From: Pseudomonas azotoformans | Lineage (GTDB): Bacteria > Pseudomonadota > Gammaproteobacteria > Pseudomonadales > Pseudomonadaceae | NCBI RefSeq assembly: GCF_900103345.1 | Contig: NZ_LT629702.1 | Location: forward strand, 3,100,001-3,164,000 | Length of the DNA: 64,000 nucleotides | Direction: 5' to 3' | Shown: piece by piece, positions 50,824-60,528 of the stretch | Layout: each line of letters starts with the position of its first letter | Numbering within the stretch: position 1 is the first letter of the stretch | Translations under genes and position numbers: made by a program | The notes under the pieces: model-generated | The model's database searches: none | Told to the model about the DNA's origin: nothing | Seen by the model: only the letters and a program-made list of their open reading frames with translations

Positions 50824-51573
50824 TTAGATTACCTTCGCTTCGTTTTTCAGTTTCTCTACCAGTTCAGCTACCGACTTGACCTTGATGCCCGCGCTGCGTG
50901 CAGCCGGTGCTTCAACTTTCACGGTCTTGTTGGTAGAGGCGGTGGAAACGCCCAAAGCTTCCGGAGTCAACGACTCAAGCGGCTTCTTCTTGGCTTTCAT
51001 GATGTTTGGCAGGGACGCGTAGCGCGGCTCGTTCAAACGCAGGTCGGTGGTGACGATGGCCGGCAGTTTCAAAGAAACGGTCTGCGCGCCGCCGTCGATT
51101 TCACGGGTGACAGCCACGCTGTCGCCGCTCACTTCGACCTTGGAGGCGAAAGTGCCCTGGCCGTAGCCGGTCAGCGCAGCCAGCATCTGGCCAGTCTGGT
51201 TGTTGTCGCTGTCGATGGCCTGTTTGCCGAGGATCACCAGCTGAGGCTGTTCCTTGTCGACAACGGCTTTGAGCAGCTTGGCAACGGCCAGGGAGGTCAG
51301 CTCTTCAGCGGACTCAACCAGGATGGCGCGGTCGGCGCCCAGTGCCAGGGCGGTACGCAGCTGCTCTTGAGCAGTGGTCGGGCCGATGGAAACCACGACG
51401 ATTTCAGTCGCCACGCCTTTCTCTTTCAGGCGTACGGCTTCTTCCACGGCGATTTCGCAGAAAGGGTTCATCGACATCTTGACGTTAGCGAGGTCGACGC
51501 CGGAATTGTCCGCCTTGACGCGAACTTTCACGTTGTAATCGACAACGCGTTTGACAGCTACAAGAACCTTCAT
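50824..51573 (-). CDS. etfB: electron transfer flavoprotein subunit beta
   Basis: A 249-residue ETF beta: [20 protein letters not shown] at the start, [20 protein letters not shown] near residue 37, and [20 protein letters not shown] near 130 (AMP-binding). [20 protein letters not shown] is the family signature near 190. It starts the etfBA operon and is divergent from the ETF-QO gene across a 506-base gap. Confidence 0.96.
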   Translation of the reverse strand: MKVLVAVKRVVDYNVKVRVKADNSGVDLANVKMSMNPFCEIAVEEAVRLKEKGVATEIVVVSIGPTTAQEQLRTALALGADRAILVESAEELTSLAVAKLLKAVVDKEQPQLVILGKQAIDSDNNQTGQMLAALTGYGQGTFASKVEVSGDSVAVTREIDGGAQTVSLKLPAIVTTDLRLNEPRYASLPNIMKAKKKPLESLTPEALGVSTASTNKTVKVEAPAARSAGIKVKSVAELVEKLKNEAKVI

Positions 51574-52079
51574 GGATTCCTCGTTACTCTCCGGTGAAAA
51601 GAAAGTCGCCTAGGCGAACCTGGCGGTTGATGCTCATCGGCACACAAGGGCACCTCCAAAAACGCAGGCGGCGACCTTGCTCACGGGAAATGATGACCGT
51701 TCGTCAGGGGTGACTGAGAGGTCATTCTTTATCGCAGCGTGTAAACTGCGCGCCAATGTTTGGGCACGCGTCACCTGTCTTGCTTTTGGACGTGCTCTTG
51801 AAACCTGCTGTCTGCCTACGGTAAGCGCAAAACCGACCGTATATTGACCGGAACGCCTATTCTGGTCAATACAGCAAAATAGCCAGTCATAAGCCGCACC
51901 ACTTTGATTTATCTAGCCTGCGAGCAATTCAAACAAACGTTTGTATTGGACGCTGCCAGTGGTGTAGATATAATGCGCCACCTAGAGAGAAAGGTGGGTC
52001 TTGCCGTTGCCGCAAGACGACACCGAACCTCCACCCATTAGAAAAAAAAGCCTGTTGAGCCTTGAGTAGGAGATAGCCT
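51574..52079. promoter_or_regulatory. divergent regulatory region of etfBA and ETF-QO
   Basis: The 506-base gap has no gene. On the right side a PsrA-like box at 51930-51943 precedes a promoter, TTGGAC (51946)-N17-TATAAT (51969), aimed at the ETF-QO gene. The left 200 bases presumably hold the etfB promoter; nothing else stands out. Confidence 0.5.
51930..51943. promoter_or_regulatory. PsrA-like operator
   Basis: CAAAC-AAAC-GTTTG fits the recalled PsrA consensus G/CAAAC-N2-4-GTTTG/C. The overlapping ACAAACGTTTGT is also a perfect palindrome. It sits just upstream of the -35 element of the ETF-QO promoter. PsrA responds to long-chain fatty acids, which suits beta-oxidation electron transfer. 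Confidence 0.6.
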
Positions 52080-53744
52080 GTGGAACGCGAATACATGGAA
52101 TTCGACGTGGTCATCGTCGGCGCTGGCCCGGCGGGACTGTCTGCCGCCTGCCGACTGAAGCAGAAGGCCGCCGAAGCCGGTAAGGAAATCAGCGTCTGCG
52201 TGGTCGAGAAAGGCTCCGAAGTCGGCGCGCATATCCTCTCCGGTGCCGTGTTCGAACCACGCGCCCTGAACGAACTGTTCCCGGACTGGAAAGAACTCGG
52301 TGCCCCGCTCAATACCCCAGTGGTGCGCGACGACATCTATGTACTGCGCAGCCCCGAAGCCTCCACCAAGGTGCCTGACTTCTTTGTGCCCAAGACCATG
52401 CACAACGAAGGCAACTACATCATCTCCCTGGGCAACCTGTGCCGCTGGCTCGCCCAGCAGGCCGAGAACCTCGGTGTGGAAGTCTACCCAGGCTTCGCCG
52501 CCCAGGAAGCGCTGTTCGACGAACACGGCGTGGTGCGCGGGATCATCACCGGTGACCTCGGCGTCGACCGCGAAGGCAACCCGAAAGAAGGCGTCTACAC
52601 CCCCGGCATGGAACTGCGTGGCAAATACACGCTGTTCGCCGAAGGGTGCCGTGGCCATATCGGCAAGCAGCTGATCCAGCGTTTCAACCTGGACAGCGAC
52701 GCCGACGCCCAGCACTACGGCATCGGCCTCAAGGAAATCTGGGAAATCGACCCAGCCAAGCACCAGCCTGGCCTGGTGGTGCACACCGCCGGCTGGCCGC
52801 TGGACATCATGAGCGCCGAGAACACCGGCGGCTCGTTCCTCTATCACCTGGAAAACAACCAGGTAGTAGTCGGCCTGATCGTCGACCTGTCCTACAGCAA
52901 CACTTTCCTGTCGCCGTTCGATGAGTTCCAGCGCCTCAAGCACCACCCGGTGCTGGCCCAGTACCTGGAAGGCGGCAAGCGCATCAGCTACGGCGCCCGT
53001 GCCATCTGCAAAGGCGGCCTGAACTCGCTGCCGAAGATGGTCTTCAAGGGCGGCGCGCTGATCGGGTGCGACCTCGGCACCCTGAACTTCGCCAAGATCA
53101 AGGGCAGCCACACCGCGATGAAGTCCGGCATGCTCGCCGCCGACGCCGTGGCCGACCGCCTGTTTGCCGACTCCGAAGGCGGTGATGAACTGACCGCTTA
53201 CGTCGACAGCTTCAAGTCCAGCTGGCTCTACGAAGAACTGTTCGCCAGCCGCAACTTCGGCCCGGCGATGCACAAGTTCGGCCCGATCATCGGTGCCGGC
53301 TTCAACTGGTTCGACCAGAACATCCTGGGCGGCAAGATGCCGTTCACTCTGCACGACACCAAGCCGGACTACGCCTGCCTCAAGCTGGCCAAGGACAGCA
53401 AGAAGATCGACTACCCCAAACCCGACGGCAAGCTGAGCTTCGACAAGCTGAGCTCGGTGTTCATCTCCGGTACCAACCATGAAGAAGAACAGCCATGCCA
53501 CTTGAAGTTGAAAGACGCCAGCATCCCGATCGGCACCAACCTGCCGCTCTACGATGAACCGGCGCAGCGCTACTGTCCGGCCGGCGTGTATGAAGTGATC
53601 ACCCAGGAAGACGGCGAGAAGCGCTTCCAGATCAACGCCCAGAACTGCGTGCACTGCAAGACCTGTGACATCAAGGACCCTTCGCAGAACATCACCTGGG
53701 TCACACCGGAAGGTGCGGGTGGGCCGACTTACCCGAATATGTAA
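52080..53744 (+). CDS. electron transfer flavoprotein-ubiquinone oxidoreductase
   Basis: A 554-residue flavoprotein. VVIVGAGPAGLSAACRL near residue 12 binds FAD, and GCDLGTLNFAKIKGSHTAMK near 320 belongs to the quinone/FAD domain. The C-terminal NCVHCKTCDIKDPSQNITWV near 520 supplies cysteines for the [4Fe-4S] cluster, as in ETF-QO. It passes electrons from ETF to ubiquinone at the membrane. GTG at 52080 with TAGGAGA about 7 bases upstream is a strong start. It is divergent from etfBA and ends in a terminator. Confidence 0.95.
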   Translation: MEREYMEFDVVIVGAGPAGLSAACRLKQKAAEAGKEISVCVVEKGSEVGAHILSGAVFEPRALNELFPDWKELGAPLNTPVVRDDIYVLRSPEASTKVPDFFVPKTMHNEGNYIISLGNLCRWLAQQAENLGVEVYPGFAAQEALFDEHGVVRGIITGDLGVDREGNPKEGVYTPGMELRGKYTLFAEGCRGHIGKQLIQRFNLDSDADAQHYGIGLKEIWEIDPAKHQPGLVVHTAGWPLDIMSAENTGGSFLYHLENNQVVVGLIVDLSYSNTFLSPFDEFQRLKHHPVLAQYLEGGKRISYGARAICKGGLNSLPKMVFKGGALIGCDLGTLNFAKIKGSHTAMKSGMLAADAVADRLFADSEGGDELTAYVDSFKSSWLYEELFASRNFGPAMHKFGPIIGAGFNWFDQNILGGKMPFTLHDTKPDYACLKLAKDSKKIDYPKPDGKLSFDKLSSVFISGTNHEEEQPCHLKLKDASIPIGTNLPLYDEPAQRYCPAGVYEVITQEDGEKRFQINAQNCVHCKTCDIKDPSQNITWVTPEGAGGPTYPNM

Positions 53745-53759
53745 GCTCGCGGCTCGAAC

Positions 53760-53789
53760 AAAAAGGCTCCCAAATGGGAGCCTTTTTTT
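53760..53789 (+). terminator. Rho-independent terminator of ETF-QO gene
   Basis: AAAAGGCTCCCAAATGGGAGCC is followed by a run of seven T. Confidence 0.92.
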
Positions 53790-53806
53790 GGCCAACACCA
53801 ATCAAA

Positions 53807-53897
53807 ATGTGGGAGCGGGCTTGCTCGCGAAAGCGGTGTGTCAGTTAAAGATGTTTTAACTGGTCCACCGCCTTCGCGAGCAAGCCCGCTCCCACAT
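53807..53897. repeat. REPIN/BIME-like inverted repeat pair
   Basis: GTGGGAGCGGGCTTGCTCGC arms as at 2481, facing each other, between the ETF-QO terminator and the AraC gene. Confidence 0.85.
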
Positions 53898-53922
53898 TTA
53901 ATCTGCGTTTTGCCTGGAATAA

Positions 53923-54816
53923 CTATGCAGCACGCTCTTCACCGGGGTTGCGTTCGAAGTAGCGTTTATATTCCCGACTGAACTGCGACGTACTCTGATA
54001 CCCCACACTATGCGCCGCCTGCGCCACACCCATGCCGTCCACCAGCAGCAACTGCTGGGCCTTGAGCAGACGCAAACGCTTGAGGTACTGCACCGGCGAC
54101 AACAACGTGCAGCGCTTGAAGTGCTCATGAAAGGTCGACGCACTCATATGCGCATACCCCGCCAGCGTCTCGATATTCAGCGGTTCGGCGTAATGGGCAT
54201 GCAGGTGATTCAACGACGTGGCGATCCGCGAAAACTGTCCCTGCTGCTCCACCAGTGCTCGCAACACATCCGCCTGCGGGCCCCGCAGAGCGGTGAACAA
54301 CACTTCCCGGACCCGCGCCGCGCCCATGATCCGGCTTTCCAGCGGATCGTGCAGGCATTGCAACAGCCGCTCGACGGCGCCGCGCATTGCGTCATCGAGC
54401 ATCACCGAGCTCATCGACTCCAGCGTCTGTGCGGTCGGTGGCGGCCCGGCCTGAATGCCCATGGCCATGACCAATTCGCCCAGGACCACGCGGTCAATGC
54501 CCACCGTGACACCGTACAACGGCGCATCAGCCCCCATGGCAAAGGTCTCGCACTCGAACGGCACCGGCATGGCCTGGATCAGGTAATGTCCGGCGCCATA
54601 CTCCAACGTGCGCGGCCCCAGGTAGGCGACTTTGCTGCCTTGGGCCACGAACATCAGGCTCGGCTCATAGATCTGCGGCCCGCGTGCCACGTCACAACTG
54701 GCGCGCAGCACTTGCACACCGGACAGGTGGGTCGGGGAAAAACCGTCGCAGGGCGTAAGCCCCTCAATCAAGGCAACCAAGGTGGCATTGGCATCGAGAT
54801 GGCGGGTCAACAACAT
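53923..54816 (-). CDS. AraC-family transcriptional regulator
   Basis: A 297-residue AraC regulator. The N-terminal half is an AraC_N-like cupin sensor (VLRASCDVARGPQIYEPSLM). The C-terminal two-HTH module has PLNIETLAGYAHMSASTFHE, and VGYQSTSQFSREYKRYF near 275. It is divergent from the alcohol dehydrogenase gene across about 180 bases and likely regulates it, as in many aldehyde-responsive pairs. Confidence 0.9.
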   Translation of the reverse strand: MLLTRHLDANATLVALIEGLTPCDGFSPTHLSGVQVLRASCDVARGPQIYEPSLMFVAQGSKVAYLGPRTLEYGAGHYLIQAMPVPFECETFAMGADAPLYGVTVGIDRVVLGELVMAMGIQAGPPPTAQTLESMSSVMLDDAMRGAVERLLQCLHDPLESRIMGAARVREVLFTALRGPQADVLRALVEQQGQFSRIATSLNHLHAHYAEPLNIETLAGYAHMSASTFHEHFKRCTLLSPVQYLKRLRLLKAQQLLLVDGMGVAQAAHSVGYQSTSQFSREYKRYFERNPGEERAA

Positions 54817-54996
54817 GGCAAAAAACTTCGCGAGTAAGGGATGAGAACATCATCGCAGGTCTGGCGGCCAATGGATCCAAACCAGGGGCACTCCCGGACG
54901 AATAGGCATGAGACTCGGAGCAATCGCCATGGCCGCATCAGGACCCGGCGCGGAGAATGCGCCACCTCACCTGTCATTGCTTTGCGAGGTTTCCCC

Positions 54997-56049
54997 ATGT
55001 ACACCGCCATCGGTTATGCCGCCCAGTCGGCCACCACTCCCCTCGCCCCCATGTCTTTCCAGCGCCGCAGCCCGCGCACCGATGACGTGGCCATCGAGAT
55101 CCTCTACTGCGGCGTCTGCCACTCCGACATCCACCAGGCTCGCAACGAATGGGGCATCGCCGTGTACCCGCTGATGCCGGGCCACGAGATTGTCGGCAAG
55201 GTCACCGCCGTGGGCGCCAACGTCACCGCGCACAAAATTGGCGACCTGGTCGGCGTAGGCTGCATGGTCGATTCGTGCCGTCACTGCGACGCCTGCAAGT
55301 CAGACCTGGAGCAATACTGCCTCGAAGGTCCGACCATGACCTACGCCACCCCGGACCGTGTAGACGGCAGCAACACCATGGGCGGTTACTCCGACAGCAT
55401 CGTGGTCAGCGAGCACTTCGTCGTGAAGATCCCGGCCAAGCTCGACCTGGCCAGCGCGGCGCCGATCCTGTGCGCCGGCATCACCACCTACTCGCCGCTC
55501 AAGCACTACGGCGTGAAGGCCGGCGATAAAGTCGGCGTGCTGGGCATGGGTGGCCTGGGCCATATGGGCATCAAGTTCGCCAAGGCCATGGGCGCGGAAG
55601 TGACGTTGTTCACCCGCTCGGCGAGCAAAGCCGAAGAAGGTCGTCGCCAGGGTGCCGACCATGTGATCGTGTCCACCGATGCCGAGCAGATGAAAGCCGC
55701 CGCCGGCCGTTTCGACTTCCTGTTGGACACCATCCCGGTGCAGCACGACCTGAACCCCTACCTCGACGTGCTGCGCTTTGACGGCGTGCACATCCTGGTC
55801 GGCCTGATCGAGCCGGTCGACCCGCCGGTCAACGCCGCCAAGCTGGTGCTGGGCCGTAAAGTACTGGCGGGCTCCTTGATCGGTGGCATTGCCGAGACCC
55901 AGGAAGTCCTGGATTTCTGCGCCGAGCACAACATCACCTGCGACATCGAAATGCTCGACATCCGCCAGATCAACGAAGCCTACAGCCGCATGATCGCCGG
56001 CGATGTGAAGTACCGCTTTGTCATTGACATGGCGACCTTGAAGGCCTGA
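54997..56049 (+). CDS. zinc-dependent NAD(P) alcohol dehydrogenase (CAD/YahK-like)
   Basis: A 350-residue zinc-type alcohol dehydrogenase: YCGVCHSDIHQARNEWG near residue 35 (catalytic Cys), GHEIVGKVTAVG near 63, and four structural Cys in CRHCDACKSDLEQYC near 95. The nucleotide motif is GVLGMGGLGHMGIKFAKA near 175. It fits the cinnamyl-alcohol/aldehyde reductase group (YahK/AdhC-like), which reduces aldehydes with NADPH. ATG 54997 has a GCGAGG ribosome-binding site and matches normal length; longer starts do not fit. The AraC gene is divergent. Confidence 0.9.
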   Translation: MYTAIGYAAQSATTPLAPMSFQRRSPRTDDVAIEILYCGVCHSDIHQARNEWGIAVYPLMPGHEIVGKVTAVGANVTAHKIGDLVGVGCMVDSCRHCDACKSDLEQYCLEGPTMTYATPDRVDGSNTMGGYSDSIVVSEHFVVKIPAKLDLASAAPILCAGITTYSPLKHYGVKAGDKVGVLGMGGLGHMGIKFAKAMGAEVTLFTRSASKAEEGRRQGADHVIVSTDAEQMKAAAGRFDFLLDTIPVQHDLNPYLDVLRFDGVHILVGLIEPVDPPVNAAKLVLGRKVLAGSLIGGIAETQEVLDFCAEHNITCDIEMLDIRQINEAYSRMIAGDVKYRFVIDMATLKA

Positions 56050-56853
56050 TCAGGCCTTCGCGCCCAACTCCGCCGACAGCCGGGCTGCGACCTGTTTGAC
56101 CACGGGAATCAGCTCGGCCATTTTCTCCAAGGGCATGTAGGGCACGGTACTGGCGATGCTGATGCCCGCGACGATTCGCCGGCTGGCATCGCGCACCGGT
56201 GCCGCCACGCAGCGAATCGACGGTTCGTTGTCTTCCAGGTCGAACGCATACCCGCCCACCACGTATTCACGCATGCGCTGCTCGAACTGTGCCCAGGATT
56301 GTTCCGGGTGCTGCGGCCATTGCAGGCTTTTCCCGCCCACCGGCAGGCTGACGTCGTACAGACGCTGCCACTCTTGCACCGTGTCATCCAGCAGCAATGC
56401 CTTGCCAATTCCGGTGCGCGCCAGCGGCATGCGGTGGCCGACCCGCGAGCGCATTTCCGGGCCATTGCGGCCGGGGTTCTTGTGCAGGTAAAGCACGTCG
56501 TCGTATTCGCGAATGGCCAGGTGGATAGTGTCACCGGTCAATGCCGACAGCTCATCCAGATAGGGGATAGCCAAGGTCACCAGCGGCAGCTCTTCGCGCG
56601 CCTGGAAACCCAGCTCGATCAACTTCGGCCCCAGCAGGTAACCGACTTGCGGCACTACGCGCAGGTAACGCTCGTCCACCAGACAACTGGCCAGGCGGTG
56701 GGTGGTGCTGCGGGTGGTGCCGATGCGCTTGGCGATCTCTTTCAGATCCCGCGCACCCGCCGCCACGGCCTGCACCACGCCCAGGCCGCGCAGCAGGGTC
56801 TGGGTGCCGGTGGGGGCGGTGTCTTTGACGGGGGTGTGGGCGTTTTCCTGCAT
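56050..56853 (-). CDS. IclR-family transcriptional regulator
   Basis: A 267-residue IclR regulator. The N-terminal winged HTH is QAVAAGARDLKEIAKRIGTT, then RSTTHRLASCLVDERYL. The rest is the IclR effector-binding domain with GHRMPLARTGIGKALLLDD. It lies downstream of araH on the same strand, so it probably governs the SDR-araFGH sugar operon; its stop nearly abuts the alcohol dehydrogenase gene end to end. Confidence 0.9.
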   Translation of the reverse strand: MQENAHTPVKDTAPTGTQTLLRGLGVVQAVAAGARDLKEIAKRIGTTRSTTHRLASCLVDERYLRVVPQVGYLLGPKLIELGFQAREELPLVTLAIPYLDELSALTGDTIHLAIREYDDVLYLHKNPGRNGPEMRSRVGHRMPLARTGIGKALLLDDTVQEWQRLYDVSLPVGGKSLQWPQHPEQSWAQFEQRMREYVVGGYAFDLEDNEPSIRCVAAPVRDASRRIVAGISIASTVPYMPLEKMAELIPVVKQVAARLSAELGAKA

Positions 56854-56920
56854 ATCGGGCCTATTAGTGTGAAAGCGGGGGCATTATGGCAAATACCGAC
56901 CCTCAATACAGTGGCGATCC

Positions 56921-57015
56921 AAATGTGGGAGGGGGCTTGCCCCCGATGGCGGCACATCAGAGAAACATGTATCCACTGACCCACCGCTATCGGGGGCAAG
57001 CCCCCTCCCACATTT
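56921..57015. repeat. REPIN/BIME-like inverted repeat pair
   Basis: AAATGTGGGAGGGGGCTTGC arms around a 40-base loop, same family as at 6411. It sits between araH and the IclR gene. Confidence 0.85.
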
Positions 57016-57036
57016 GAATCTTCATAGGGCTGGGGA

Positions 57037-58002
57037 TCAGCGCTGTTTCATGCGGTCGATGATGACCGCCAGCAACAGGATCGAGCCACGGATGACGTAC
57101 TGATAGAAGGTGTCGATATTTTTCAGGTTCATCGCATTCTCGATGATCGCCAAAATCAACACCCCGGCAATCACATGGCGGATCATGCCGATGCCGCCAC
57201 TCAACGACACCCCGCCCAATACGCACGCCGAGATCACGGTCAGCTCGAACCCCTGCCCAATCATCGGCTGGCCCGAGGTCATGCGCGAGGCGAGGATCAC
57301 CCCGGCCAACGCACCGATCAACCCGTGCACGGCAAAGATGATGATCTTGGTGCGATCGACGTTCACCCCGGCCAGCAACGCCGCTTCCTGGTTGCCACCG
57401 ATGGCCATGGTGTTGCGCCCGTAGGTGGTGTAGTTGAGCAGCCAGCCGAAGAACACAAAGCACAGCACGGTGATGATGATCGGCACCGGCACGCCCATCA
57501 GTTGGCCGTTGCCAAACACAAAGAAACCTTCGTCCATCACACCGACGGCCTTGCCGTTGGAGAAAATGTAAGCCAGGCCGCGCACGATCTGCATGGTCGC
57601 CAACGTCGCGATCAAGGCGTTGATACGCAGCTTGGCGATGACAATGCCGTTGATCAGCCCCACCACCAGGCCCATGGCCAATGCCGCCGACACACCGAGC
57701 ACCACGCTGTCGGTGTCACGGATCACGATACCCGCGACCACACCGGCGCAGGCGATCACCGAGCCCACCGACAAATCGAAATGCCCGGATGCCAGGCAGA
57801 ACAACATGGTGCACGCGGCGATGCCCACGGTGGAAATCGCCAGGCCCAGCCCGCGCATGTTCAGCGGTGAAAGGAAGTTGTCGATAAACAACGCGCTCAG
57901 CACAAAGATACTCAACGCGGCGAGCAGCATCACCCAGTCATCGAGGAATTTGCGCTGGTTGAAACCCGGCCAGAAGCCCTTTGCAGTTTTTACCTCAGAC
58001 AT
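57037..58002 (-). CDS. araH: sugar ABC transporter permease, AraH-like
   Basis: A 321-residue permease with about nine hydrophobic segments, including LLAALSIFVLSALFIDNFLS, SVGSVIACAGVVAGIVIRDT, and GFELTVISACVLGGVSLSGG near residue 250, the usual EAA-like loop of ribose-type permeases. It is the third gene of a full ABC sugar-uptake set. It uses either of two ATGs (58005 or 58002); the second has better spacing to GAGGTGA. The araG stop is 14 bases upstream. Confidence 0.87.
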   Translation of the reverse strand: MSEVKTAKGFWPGFNQRKFLDDWVMLLAALSIFVLSALFIDNFLSPLNMRGLGLAISTVGIAACTMLFCLASGHFDLSVGSVIACAGVVAGIVIRDTDSVVLGVSAALAMGLVVGLINGIVIAKLRINALIATLATMQIVRGLAYIFSNGKAVGVMDEGFFVFGNGQLMGVPVPIIITVLCFVFFGWLLNYTTYGRNTMAIGGNQEAALLAGVNVDRTKIIIFAVHGLIGALAGVILASRMTSGQPMIGQGFELTVISACVLGGVSLSGGIGMIRHVIAGVLILAIIENAMNLKNIDTFYQYVIRGSILLLAVIIDRMKQR

Positions 58003-58019
58003 CATTCACCTCGAATTCT

Positions 58020-59519
58020 TCAAGCCCGCGAACGCGGGAGAGCCAGTTGCAACAGCCGTGTTTCATCCGCCTGGTCACGGGCGAGTTCGCCGGTCAGGGC
58101 ACCTTCGCTCATCACCAGGATGCGGTCGGAAATACCCATCACTTCCATCAGGTCACTGGACACCACGATTACCGCAATCCCGCTGGCTGCCAGGTTATGG
58201 ATGATCTGGTAGATCTCCGACTTGGCGCCGATATCGATGCCACGGGTGGGTTCGTCCAACAGCAGCACTTTCATCGGCATCGACAGCCAGCGGCCGAGAA
58301 TGGCCTTCTGCTGGTTGCCGCCGGACAGGTACATGATTTTCTGTTCGGCGTTCGGCGTCTTGACCTTCATGCTTTTGATTTGCCGGTCTGCGTTGGCCTT
58401 TTCCCAGCCGTCGCGCAGCAGCCAGCCGAACGCGGAGTGGGCGCCACGCGCGCTGATATTGATGTTCTCGGCGACGCTGGACAGCGGAATGATGCCTTCC
58501 TTCTTGCGGTCTTCCGGGCACAGCAGTACGCCGGCGGCGATGGCATCGCGCGGTGAACGCAGTTGCAGGGCCTGACCGCACAGTTCCAGGCTGCCGGAAG
58601 TGCTGCGGGTCAAACCACTCAGCAGTCGAAACAGCTCCGTGCGCCCTGCCCCGACCAAGCCGAACAGACCCAGAATCTCGCCCTTGTGCACCTGCAAGCT
58701 GACAGGCTCACGCAAGCCCGGGCCAAGCAAGCCCTCGACCTTCAGCGCTACATCGCCCTGTTCACGCGGGCGGTAGTCGTAGATGTCCTGGATATCGCGG
58801 CCGACCATGCACGTCACCAATTGGTCGTGGGTCAGGGTGCTCATGTCGTCGAAGGTGCGCACGTAGCGACCGTCCTTGAACACCGTGACGGCGTTGCAAA
58901 TGCGGAACACTTCTTCCATGCGGTGGGAGACGTAGAGCACCACTTTGCCTTCGTCACGCAGCCGCGTGATGATCGCCATCAAGCGGTCAATCTCCCGCGC
59001 CGACAGGCTGCTGGTGGGCTCGTCGAAGGCAATCACATGGGCGCCACGGGACAGCGCCTTGGCGATTTCCACCAGTTGGCGTTGCCCGAGGGACAGACGG
59101 CCGAGCTTTTCATCCGGGTCGATTTCATCCGCCAGGCCCTTGAGGCAGGCCAACGCTTGCTGGCGCAACTGGCTGCGGTTGACCACCCCGAAACGGGTCG
59201 GCAGGTGCCCAAGGAACAGGTTCTCGGCCACGGTCATTTCCGGCACCAGGTGCAGTTCCTGGTGGATCACCGCCACGCCGCTGGCAATGCTGTCGGCGGC
59301 AGACTTGAAGTCCATGGTCTGCGCGCCGATCTGCAACGTGCCGCTGCTGGGCAAGTAGGCACCGCCAAGGATTTTCAGCAGCGTCGACTTGCCCGCGCCG
59401 TTCTCGCCCATCAACGCATGCACCTCACGCGGCCGCGCTTCAAAGCTGATCTGCGCCAGGGCTTTCACACCGGGAAATTCCTTGCCGATGCCGTTGAAGC
59501 GCAAGGCCGCGCCGGTCAT
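58020..59519 (-). CDS. araG: sugar ABC transporter ATP-binding protein, AraG-like
   Basis: A 499-residue protein with two ABC cassettes. The N-terminal Walker A is GENGAGKSTLLKIL near residue 38. LSLGQRQLVEIAKAL is the signature, and FDEPTSSLSA the first Walker B. The second cassette has GLVGAGRTELFRLLSG and YLSGGNQQKAILGRWL, then LLDEPTRGID. The first domain drives transport; the second has the degenerate Walker A typical of this class. Its ATG overlaps the araF stop (ATGA). Confidence 0.92.
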   Translation of the reverse strand: MTGAALRFNGIGKEFPGVKALAQISFEARPREVHALMGENGAGKSTLLKILGGAYLPSSGTLQIGAQTMDFKSAADSIASGVAVIHQELHLVPEMTVAENLFLGHLPTRFGVVNRSQLRQQALACLKGLADEIDPDEKLGRLSLGQRQLVEIAKALSRGAHVIAFDEPTSSLSAREIDRLMAIITRLRDEGKVVLYVSHRMEEVFRICNAVTVFKDGRYVRTFDDMSTLTHDQLVTCMVGRDIQDIYDYRPREQGDVALKVEGLLGPGLREPVSLQVHKGEILGLFGLVGAGRTELFRLLSGLTRSTSGSLELCGQALQLRSPRDAIAAGVLLCPEDRKKEGIIPLSSVAENINISARGAHSAFGWLLRDGWEKANADRQIKSMKVKTPNAEQKIMYLSGGNQQKAILGRWLSMPMKVLLLDEPTRGIDIGAKSEIYQIIHNLAASGIAVIVVSSDLMEVMGISDRILVMSEGALTGELARDQADETRLLQLALPRSRA

Positions 59520-60496
59520 TTCCACAGCCCGATCTTGGTCAGCTCTGCCTGGAAGTTGGCGCGGGTGATCAGGGTCACTTCGTCCATCGCCGTATATTTC
59601 GCAGGTTCGGTGCCTTTGGTGACCCACTCATACATCGCCAACGCGGTGTTGTAACCCTCGATATGCGGGCTGGGCAGCATCGAGCCGAAGAAGCCGCTGT
59701 CAGCCTTTTTCAACTCGCCGATGGCGTCGGTGCCATTGATGCCGATACCGATCACGTTGGCCGCCTTGAAGCCCGCGCTTTCGGTGGCGCGTACGCCGCC
59801 GAGCACGGTGTTGTCATTCATGCCGCCGATGATCAGGTTTTTCGCGCCGCTGGGCAGCTTGACCAGCGCCGAGTTGGTGGCGTCCATGCTGCCGGGTACG
59901 TCGAGGGTCTTGAGCGCGGCGGTCAGGATATGGTCTTTGGGTAGGCCGGCGTCTTCCAGGGACTTGATCGAACCGTCGGTGCGCTTCTTGCCGGTGTCGA
60001 GTTCGTTATAGGTGTTGATCACGGCGTAGGTTTCCTTCCAGTCCCAGCCGCGTTTTTTCGCTTCGGTTGCCATTGCGGCGCCCTGCTTCTGGCCCACTTC
60101 AAAGGCAGCCATGCCCAGGTACGGCACGTCTTCCATGAAGTTGCCCTTTGCATCCACGAAGCGATCATCCACGGCCATGACTTTCAGGCCATTGACCTTG
60201 GCCTTGGCGACGATGGCCGGGCCGAGGGACACGTCCGGCGGGCAGATCACAAAGCCCTTGGCGCCGTTGGCAGCCAGGCTGTCGATGGCCGAGAGGGTTT
60301 TTTCACCGTCGGGCACGGCGATCTTGATCACGGTAAAGCCGTGTTCCTTGCCGGCTTTCTCGGCGAAGGCCCATTCGGTCTGGAACCACGGCTCTTCAGC
60401 CTGCTTGACCAGGAAACCGATCTTCACTTCTTCGGCGAGTGCCACGCTGCTGAAAGCCATTGCGAGTGCCAGGGTGCCTAAAGTCTTCTTGAACAT
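59516..60496 (-). CDS. araF: L-arabinose-type ABC substrate-binding protein
   Basis: A 326-residue exported protein: signal peptide MFKKTLGTLALAMAFSSVAL, then EVKIGFLVKQAEEPWFQTEW. DGEKTLSAIDSLAANGAKGF, VDDRFVDAKGNF and GIGINGTDAIGELKKA follow E. coli AraF closely in order and wording. It binds L-arabinose or a similar pentose in the periplasm. AGAGGTGG before the ATG at 60496 is a good start. The frame is open far upstream, but that part overlaps the SDR gene. It is coupled to araG. Confidence 0.92.
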   Translation of the reverse strand: MFKKTLGTLALAMAFSSVALAEEVKIGFLVKQAEEPWFQTEWAFAEKAGKEHGFTVIKIAVPDGEKTLSAIDSLAANGAKGFVICPPDVSLGPAIVAKAKVNGLKVMAVDDRFVDAKGNFMEDVPYLGMAAFEVGQKQGAAMATEAKKRGWDWKETYAVINTYNELDTGKKRTDGSIKSLEDAGLPKDHILTAALKTLDVPGSMDATNSALVKLPSGAKNLIIGGMNDNTVLGGVRATESAGFKAANVIGIGINGTDAIGELKKADSGFFGSMLPSPHIEGYNTALAMYEWVTKGTEPAKYTAMDEVTLITRANFQAELTKIGLWK

Positions 60497-60528
60497 GAAC
60501 CACCTCTTTCTTGTTATTGGAAAACGCT

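Noticed and set aside
52038..53801. A 587-codon frame on the minus strand opposite ETF-QO
   Set aside because: It is a GC-rich shadow of a gene with clear FAD and Fe-S motifs on the plus strand. No family features were seen.
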